The position numbers were made by a program, and so were the translations under genes. DNA of 13,221 nucleotides from positions 1 to 13,221 of the forward strand of contig MDYQ01000409.1 of the NCBI GenBank assembly GCA_003024175.1, given 5' to 3'. Below, piece by piece: positions 8,201-13,221 of this stretch (the stretch's first letter is position 1; every line of letters starts with the position of its first letter). Origin of the DNA: Planoprotostelium fungivorum (Eukaryota; Evosea; Variosea; Cavosteliida; Cavosteliaceae). A model generated the notes under the pieces. It saw only the letters and a list, made by a program, of their open reading frames with translations. It did not search any database and was not told where the DNA came from.

Positions 8201-10820
8201 GATATCATCAACAAGCTAGAAAACTTCACCGTCGCAGCCAACGAAATTTCAGGCACAGCGTCAGGTCTGAAATTACTGGCCCACCCCTTCAAGCTGAAAC
8301 TGGTCAAATCAGAGGAAGAGATAGATCCCATGGTAGACCTTGATTGCAGAGGTAGAGACTGATCAAAACAGGTTCAGAATTATGCCACGGGTAACGTGTT
8401 GGCCGAGCCCCTCTCTGTGGTATCGTCTGTAGAGAACTATGTATCCAACAAAATCTATGCAGACATTGCCAGGACGGGAAAAGAATCCCTTCCTTCAGCA
8501 CCCAGAATACAGCTCTCTCTCAATGGTTCTCCTCTACATCCATGGGAAACTGTTCTAAAGGTGACTACATCATAGATCATCAGACATCATCTAAATTTGT
8601 CGATAATGATCTCATCTATGAACAGTCAATCGAGAGAGAAGAAAGAAAGGGACAGAAGAACAAGAACGACACACAGATGCTGAGCGTCCACAAGATGTGG
8701 GAGAAGAGTTGGACCATAGAGTACAAATTATCTACGGAAGACAAGATGACTTTGGGGCAGGAGGAACAGAAAGGTGAAGAACGATGAGAGGAGGGAGAGT
8801 GACGTTGTCAGTCTATGTACATATTCCGACCTACAATCACATGATTCGAGACATGAAAAACTTCGAGTGAGACCAAGAGAAGTAGAAGAGATTAACAGAA
8901 GACAGTTTTGAGGATATTTTCCAGGGTGAGAGGACACTCGGTCAGGCGATGAACCTGATGAAGATTCTGTACCACTGCTGTTTCTACTATAAGGAATTTG
9001 AAGGGATGAAGGTAAGGATAGAGAGGGATGAGGAACTGAAAAAGGGACAGGAACAAGGAAACGAAATTACTTTGAATGAATTCTGCAGTACAAAGTTGAG
9101 TGCCAAATTGAGCCGGCAATTGAAAGATCCCTTCGTTCTCTTGTCCAACAGCTACCCTGACTGGGTATGCTACATGCTGAGGATGTTCCCCTTCTTATTC
9201 ACCTGCGAATCGAGAGTCCACTTCTTCTCTACTACCTCCTTCGGTGTGGCCAGAGCTCTACATCACATGTATAACCACCCCATCCACCCATCTGACTCCC
9301 ACTCCACATTTCGTGTGGGAAGGATTCCACGTCAAAAGGTAACTATCACTTCTTCATTGTCACAGTGGATGCTGACGGTGAGAACAGGTTCGAGTGAGTA
9401 GGAGCAAGATCCTTCCCTCTGCCATGAAGGTGAGAACCAGAATGAACGAATAGTAACAAAGGTAGGTGATGGAGATGTATGGAAAGTCAAAATCGATCCT
9501 TGAGGTGGAATACTTTGGCGAGGTTGGGACAGGCTTGGGTCCCACTCTAGAATTCTTCACGTTGGTGTGCCGTGAGATACAGAAGAGCAAGCACTCTTTG
9601 TGGAGAAGTGAATCATGCATGAACACAACAGAAGGAATGGTACTTAATTATGGTGGTCTCTATCCCTCTCCCATTGAGTATGTAACACCCCGTATGGTAT
9701 GACTTACTATCAGCAGTCCATCACTGAACGACGATACAATCACAAAGAAGTTGAGCAAGTTTGAATTCTTGGGAACTTTTGTGGCCAAGGGTATATTGGA
9801 CAGCCGCATACTCGATCTGCAGATGTCTGATGCTATGCTGAAGAGTATGTTGAATCTACCTCTTCACTTTGTCGATCTCAAAGCATTGGATCCCTCTTTC
9901 TCTCAATCTGTGGAGAAGCTTATGAATCTACACCTTCAATACAAGGCCATTGTCTCCAGTGATAAGGTAGAATCATTCATCTTCGCTTCTCAGCGGCACA
10001 GAGGGAGGATGAAAAGAAGAAAGACATCGAGGGATTGAAGCTGGGAGACGTTAACATGGAAGATCTATCTCTTGATTTCACTGTAATAGGAATGCCAGGT
10101 GAGATGAATGAGAAGAATGAAGATGACATTCAAAGGTGTGGAGCTGATAGAGAGTGGAAAGGATGTAGAGGTAACTCTACACAACCTTGAAGAATACATT
10201 CATCTCACGGTCGATTTCCACCTTCAAAGAGGAGTAAAGAGACAGATGGAAGCATTCAAGAGAGGTGAGAGAGAGGTTCAGACAAGATTGATAGGGACAG
10301 GATTTAACAGCGTCATGGACATGGAAGAATTGAGCTCCTTCAGCATTACAGAGCTGAATCAAGTGTATTTTGGAGCACAGGATGCATCATGGGACATGCA
10401 AAGTGATACAATGAGAAAAAAAGCGCTAACAAGAACAGCATTGATGGAGAACACAAAGTGCGAGCATGGATTCAATCATAGCAGTTCAACAGTACATTAT
10501 CTCTTCCAAGTGCTATCAGAGATGAGCAAAGAAGAAAGAAGAAAATTTCTACTTTTTGTTACAGGCTCTCCCAAACTCCCAGCAGGAGGCTTCTCCTCTC
10601 TACAGCCCAAATTGACTATTGTCAGAAAGGTGAAGCAATTGTCCAATTCAGTACTGAAGAGATATAGGAACCAGAGGGAGAGAATCCTGACATCTATCTG
10701 CCATCCGTCAATTGCTGTTTCTACTACCTCAAACTACCAGAGTACTCAAATCCTAAGATTTTGAAGGAGAAATTACTCTTTGCCATTCAGCATGGTCAGG
10801 GGGCTTTTTCCTTCAACTAG
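5227..10820 (+). CDS. UPL3: HECT-type E3 ubiquitin ligase, UPL3/TRIP12/UFD4 family (25 exons, about 1,547 residues)
   Basis: This enzyme accepts ubiquitin from an E2 on a cysteine and passes it to substrate lysines. The family works in ubiquitin-fusion degradation and turnover of nuclear or cytosolic regulators. Residues about 40-375 are ARM-like repeats (NTLLQGL, CRALAYLME, LQSGGLMAVLSYIDFF, CFARLTEMF). Residues about 431-470 are a Lys/Glu-rich stretch. A second ARM-like block follows (about 504-640, EGLVFELEKL), then a long middle region ending in STKLSAKLSRQLKDP. The HECT domain occupies about 1165-1547: VRVSRSKILPSAMK, VMEMYGKS, VGTGLGPTLEF, VTLHNLEEY, FVTGSPKLPAGGF and LPSVNCC. The catalytic Cys is about residue 1514 (codon 10716-10718), with exactly 33 residues after it as in plant UPL3, and Phe at -4. 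The VRVSR...VMEMY and GEVGTGLGPTLEF strings fit plant-type UPL3 best. No WWE domain is seen. ATG 5227 is chosen as the first Met of the long opening frame. All motifs are intact, so it is probably functional. Confidence 0.93.
6451..6486 (+). other. Candidate 36-nt in-frame intron
   Basis: Donor GTGAGT, acceptor CAAG, phase 1, length divisible by three and no stop. Removing it deletes 12 residues in a Ser/Thr-rich loop between ARM-like repeats. No conserved alignment decides it. Confidence 0.4.
6813..6933 (+). other. Lys/Glu-rich low-complexity segment of the HECT ligase
   Basis: About 40 codons, nearly all GAA/GAG/AAA/AGA, lie between the two ARM-like blocks of the ligase (EEREERAEKEG, then a run of acidic residues). 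It is probably a disordered or single-helix linker. The purine-rich DNA gives a false Ser-rich frame on the other strand. Confidence 0.7.
7860..7895 (+). other. Candidate 36-nt in-frame intron
   Basis: Donor GTGAGA, acceptor CCCAG, phase 1, no stop, with a GTGAT motif upstream. It lies in the poorly conserved middle region, so homology neither supports nor excludes it. Confidence 0.4.
8031..8069 (+). other. Candidate 39-nt in-frame intron
   Basis: Donor GTGAGA, branch-like CTCTAAAC, acceptor ATCAG, phase 1, no stop. Removal would drop 13 residues from a charged linker of the ligase. Confidence 0.45.
8561..8625 (+). other. Intron with uncertain acceptor (23 or 65 nt)
   Basis: The frames on the two sides differ, so an intron is required after the AAG codon ending at 8560 (donor GTGACT). 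Both the CAG at 8583 (23 nt) and the CAG at 8625 (65 nt) restore the same frame. The first keeps 14 extra residues (TSSKFVDNDLIYEQ). Neither length fits the 35-51 nt pattern of the other introns. Confidence 0.6.
9012..9050 (+). other. Candidate 39-nt in-frame intron
   Basis: Donor GTAAGG, branch-like ACTGAA, acceptor GACAG, phase 0, no stop. Removing it shortens a charged insert (KVRIERDEEL...) before the conserved STKLSAKLSRQLKDP block, bringing the spacing closer to other family members. Confidence 0.5.
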
Positions 10821-11305
10821 AAATTAAATGATGTGACAGAAAGCATAAGAAGGCCTCCCAATCTGGTGTATCTATGGCTAAATTGAGCGTTGTATGATCG
10901 TATTTAACGCAGTCACATATTGAGATGATGATGCAGTACCTGTGTTGCATCATCTAATGGGGCAGAAAAGACAAACCCTTTGGCAACCAAGGACGTATGT
11001 AGCAATGGTTCTATATCCGTCCTTGTTGCAACTTGTATTTCTTAAACTCCTGCCAATTTCTTTAAAAGGATGTTATTATATCTCTGAACATACTGGAGGA
11101 AGTTTGCCAAGGCAGATACCCAATTGTAGTTAAGACTGGAACGTGAAAACATCTGGCTGGACAGCAGCCACCATATCAATTAACTGTGGCACAATTTCCA
11201 AAATGGTCACAAGTTCAGGTTCAGGTTTTATATAGAGGGCAACTAAGCCATTGCTGGCCAACTGATATCTTTGGACTCTGCAGTCCAGTGGGGAGACCCA
11301 AAAAA
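10821..11305. other. 3' flank of the HECT ligase and intergenic DNA
   Basis: AATTAAA at 10822-10828, directly after the TAG, may act in 3'-end formation. A 9-bp inverted repeat, GATGATGCA (10927-10935) and TGCATCATC (10946-10954) with a 10-base loop, follows about 105 bp later. A minus-strand open frame, 11498 to 11130 (122 codons, C-terminal part LASNGLVALYIKPEPELVTI), extends through the direct repeat. It resembles nothing I know, though its tail looks protein-like and may be a mobile-element remnant. Confidence 0.3.
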
Positions 11306-11415
11306 AAGTAGCAAAAGAGATATATGTGAGTTGAGGTACAAGGAGGGGGTATGGTAATCCTTCTGGACATCTATGCACAGGTAGATAGGGGCAAGCTTGG
11401 GTGTGGTGTCCCTGA
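11306..11415 (+). repeat. Direct repeat R1 (about 110 bp)
   Basis: Matches 13108-13221 in the same orientation with few differences. Shared landmarks are AGTAGCAAAAGAGATATATG, AATCCTTCTGGACATCT, GTAGATAGGGGCAAGCTTGG and GGTGTCCCTGA. The second copy is cut by the window edge, so the full repeat may be longer. Confidence 0.85.
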
Positions 11416-11640
11416 GTCCATTGGGGGAGGGGAGTTGACCCCTTGTTGTTGGGAAGAATATAATGAGAGGTTTGGACTATTGGGAGAGAGCCTATCATAT
11501 GTTTTGTCCAGCTTTTTAGCTCTTTGTCAAGCTATTTCTGAACAATCAATTGACCACAGCTTTGCTTTCAACCTCTATATATTCTTAACCATCAAGTGCC
11601 AGACTGAATAAATTAGAGTTAAAGATACCATAAATTCATA
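11416..11640. other. Spacer between direct repeat and retroelement
   Basis: A plus-strand frame runs from 11351 to 11611 (86 codons, MVILLDIYAQ...) across R1 into this spacer without any known motif. A run of T on the plus strand near 11642-11650 reads as a short A tail on the minus strand and may mark the retroelement's 3' end. Confidence 0.3.
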
Positions 11641-11708
11641 TCTTTTTTTTACACAAGTCTGATGCATTACTTACGTTTCCATCATAGCTTGCTGATACAG
11701 GTATGTGT

Positions 11709-12020
11709 TTATGGGTCTGCATGGCAAGTGAAGAACGCTGACCATACTTTCTGTCTATCTCTCCAATTTTCTGTTGATAAATTGTTCATCATCCTTCTAA
11801 TATGTTCTCTTGTATTCTCAGTGATTAACCTACCTCCTGTTTCGAGTGTATAGTCTGGTGTTGATGTTATGTTCTCCCTTATATATGCAATGCTTGCCAG
11901 TCTATCAGCTTCTTCGTTACCCTTCTCTATTTCTTTGTATCTCTTACCAAATCTTTGTTTGTTCTGTTCTCTTCTTTTTCTGTGATCGTGTTGTCTATAA
12001 TCATTGGCATGTGATCTCAC
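11709..12020 (-). pseudogene. RNase H C-terminal part of the retroelement
   Basis: This frame begins VRSHANDYRQ and contains EKGNEEADRLASIA, the closing motif of retroelement RNase H with its His and final Asp. About 55 further residues follow (MNNLSTENWRDRQKVW) before the stop at 11709. It is in a different frame from the upstream RNase H piece, which ends with TGA at about 12017. A frameshift therefore splits the domain between the third acidic residue and the His motif. Confidence 0.75.
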
Positions 12021-12120
12021 ATGGAAGAACTTTGTTGTGAGTCCTTTTGCCTCTCTTCTCTCGATTGCTGTTTTATTTCTATCTTTGTATTGCCATTCTT
12101 TTGTGTTCGTATGGTTTTCT

Positions 12121-12534
12121 CTTTTTGGAGCCTGCCCTTATTGCAGAAAAGGACGCTATTGAAGCTGTCTGAATATATTGTGAGATTGTGGGCTGTACCT
12201 GTGTGTGTAATTGCACGTAGGATTCCACGCAGTTCTGCGTGATTGATCTCTTGTGCTCCTATTATTCTTCTTCCTACGTTCATCTCATCATGCCCAATAA
12301 CTGCTACACCATAGCTTGCTATTCCTTTGTACAGACTCCCATCTGTACATATCTCCAGATGTTCTGGGCTCTCTATTCTTGTATTATGCGACTCAAATTG
12401 AACTATTTTACGTATTGCTTTCTGTAGTTGGAAAGTCCATTTGTTGTATTTCTTGCTGTCTGCTGGAAAGTTCATATTTATCTTATCAATCTCGTTGGTA
12501 GTGATCACTCTATCACCTCGTATGAGCTGTTCTN
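12121..12534 (-). repeat. Tandem 414-bp repeat, copy A
   Basis: Nearly identical to 12535-12948; I count about 17 differences by eye (roughly 96% identity). Both copies start CTTTTTGGAGCCTGCCCTTAT on the plus strand. The last base of this copy is the N. Confidence 0.9.
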
Positions 12535-12948
12535 CTTTTTGGAGCCTGCCCTTATCGCAGAAAAGGACGCTATTGAAGCTGTCTGAATATATTGTGAGAT
12601 TGGGGGCTGCACCTGTGTGTGTAATTGCACGTAGGATTCCACGCAGTTCTGCGTGATTGATCTCTTGTGCTCCTGTTATTCTTCTTCCTACGTTCATCTC
12701 ATCATGCCCAATGACTGCCACGCCATAGCTTGCTATTCCTTTGTACAGACTTCCATCTGTACATATCTCCAGATGTTCTGGGCTCTCTATTCTTGTATTA
12801 TGTGACTCAAATTGAACTATTTGACGTATTGCTTTCTGTAGTTGGAAAGTCCATTTGTTGTATTTCTTGCTGTCCGCTGGAGTGTCCATATTTATCTTAT
12901 TGATCTCGTTGGTAGTGATCACTCTATCACCTTGTATGAGCTGTTCTA
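12535..12948 (-). repeat. Tandem 414-bp repeat, copy B
   Basis: Second copy of the RNase H core unit. The base matching the N of copy A is an A here (12948). Downstream of it (minus upstream) the sequence continues into the linker of the retroelement. Confidence 0.9.
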
Positions 12949-12973
12949 TGTATAGAATTCTGTATCTCTTCAA

Positions 12974-13107
12974 TGCCTTCTCTGTTTTGGTATCTGTGCT
13001 TACTCTGTCTATGGTGTCTGTCTCAGCGTGAGGCTGAACCGTTTTGCTGTCATTTCTACTTCTATTGCCTTTGCTGTTCTAATGTTGATATTTACTGCCG
13101 GATTGTT
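12974..13107 (-). pseudogene. Retroelement linker and possible reverse-transcriptase end
   Basis: Two frames overlap on the minus strand. One reads NPAVNINIRTAKAIEVEM and then stops. The other is open into the RNase H frame through a charged linker (ETDTIDRVSTDTKTEKALKR). The switch suggests another frameshift. The piece ends abruptly at the direct repeat R2, consistent with 5' truncation. Confidence 0.45.
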
Positions 13108-13221
13108 AAGTAGCAAAAGAGATATATGTGAATTGAGGTACTAGGAGGGGGGTATGACAATCCTTCTGGACATCTGTGCACAGGTAGATAGGGGCAAGCT
13201 TGGGTGGTGTGGTGTCCCTGA
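13108..13221 (+). repeat. Direct repeat R2 (cut by window edge)
   Basis: Second copy of the 11306-11415 repeat in the same orientation. It begins at the retroelement boundary (TTAAGTAGCAAAAG) and runs to the last base of the window. Confidence 0.85.

Larger units (their letters stand above)
5587..10667 (+). other. Set of 24 very short introns in the HECT ligase gene
   Basis: Introns, placed by GT-AG ends, frame and family alignment: 5587-5632, 5741-5779, 5921-5961, 6041-6085, 6285-6328, 6568-6604, 6714-6757, 7032-7075, 7195-7231, 7305-7343, 7587-7624, 7727-7765, 8333-8371, 8561-8583 (or to 8625), 8774-8811, 8867-8905, 9339-9387, 9430-9465, 9697-9747, 9967-10001, 10099-10135, 10265-10300, 10403-10438, 10630-10667. 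All but the ambiguous one are 35-51 nt. Sixteen of 24 donors begin GTGA. Most have an NTRAY branch-like motif about 9-12 nt before the AG (TTGAT, CTGAT, CTGAC, CTAAC). With these removed, the coding length is 4,641 nt plus stop, an exact multiple of three. Confidence 0.85.
12017..12973 (-). pseudogene. RNase H core of the retroelement, duplicated in tandem
   Basis: RNase H removes the RNA strand from RNA-DNA hybrids during retrotransposition. Each of two copies has ICTDGSLYKGIASYGVAV (first Asp), INHAELRGILRAI (Glu) and LTIYSDSFNSVLFC (second Asp), in that order. The copies are 138 codons apart in one continuous frame that is broken only by the N at 12534 (residue X). They differ at about nine residues. 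A real RNase H has one set of these motifs and ends in a GNE-AD motif, which occurs only once, downstream and out of frame. The double copy is either a tandem duplication or an assembly join. Confidence 0.8.
11640..13107 (-). mobile_element. 5'-truncated retroelement fragment (RNase H region), minus strand
   Basis: From 13107 downwards the minus strand reads a short stretch that may be the end of a reverse transcriptase or its connection region (NPAVNINIRTAKAIEVEM). This is followed by a linker, RNase H sequence in two tandem copies, the RNase H C-terminal motif, and a possible short A tail near 11650. No reverse-transcriptase catalytic motif is present. A single-ORF tail with RNase H plus an A tail suggests a non-LTR (LINE-type) element, but the flanking direct repeats leave an LTR-like arrangement possible. 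Several frame breaks show it is dead. Confidence 0.65.

Noticed and set aside
9339-9365. A 27-nt intron ending at the first CACAG
   Set aside because: The following frame does not match the family. Ending at 9387 (CTGAC branch) gives the strongly conserved VRVSRSKIL.
9697-9747. TGA read as a sense codon, since the frame is the same on both sides
   Set aside because: The stretch has a GT start, a branch-like CTGAAC and an AG end, and no conserved residues; it is a 51-nt intron. TGA stops also occur inside many other introns of the gene.
10818-10820. TAG as glutamine, as in some oxymonads and ciliates
   Set aside because: The ligase ends here exactly 33 residues after its catalytic Cys, as in the family, so TAG acts as stop.
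10927-10954. Hairpin after the ligase as a bacterial-type terminator
   Set aside because: It is a weak 9-bp A/T-rich stem, over 100 bp from the stop, with no T run, in a eukaryotic gene.
12021-12656. Plus-strand Cys/Leu-rich frames opposite RNase H
   Set aside because: They lie antisense to a frame with clear RNase H motifs, and are duplicated only because the 414-bp unit is.

Overview
This window comes from a nuclear genome of a unicellular or otherwise compact eukaryote. Its central gene is cut by about 24 spliceosomal introns, nearly all 35-51 nt long, and it is flanked by eukaryote-type mobile elements. The code looks standard: TAG ends the central gene exactly where its family ends. I cannot name the lineage. 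The UPL3-like features of the protein and the very small introns suggest a protist.

Layout. (1) 1-1145, minus strand: the start of an unrecognised protein gene that runs off the left edge (coding exon 84-297, intron 22-83). Upstream of it lies a leader that appears to hold several 56-104 nt introns, two of them apparently a diverged tandem duplication. (2) 1146-1560: mostly featureless, with one short codon-like patch. (3) 1561-1722: a decayed terminal inverted repeat (TIR) of an older transposon. (4) 1757-5134: a 3.4 kb internally decayed Polinton/Maverick-like DNA transposon with about 300-440 bp TIRs and a 7-bp target duplication (GTAAGTC). It carries an integrase-core fragment (minus) and a frameshifted protein-primed DNA polymerase B exonuclease fragment (plus). 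The integrase fragment is bounded on both sides, to the base, by inverted-repeat foldbacks. (5) 5227-10820, plus strand: a complete HECT E3 ubiquitin ligase of the UPL3/TRIP12/UFD4 family, about 1,547 residues (about 1,497 if four further in-frame candidate introns are real). It starts 85 bp after the transposon's target duplication. (6) 10821-11640: intergenic, with one copy of a roughly 110-bp direct repeat. (7) About 11640-13107, minus strand: a 5'-truncated, frameshifted retroelement fragment with an RNase H domain. Most of that domain is present as two 414-bp tandem copies, and the only N of the window lies exactly at the seam. (8) 13108-13221: second copy of the direct repeat, cut by the window edge.

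The only gene that looks intact is the HECT ligase; there is no operon logic. It most likely ubiquitinates proteins in ubiquitin-fusion-degradation type turnover. The mobile elements on both sides look inactive as they stand, and the left one may supply or disturb the ligase promoter. The most interesting signals are the tiny introns that keep the reading frame open (36 nt, no stop) and the foldback-bounded integrase relic inside the Polinton-like element.
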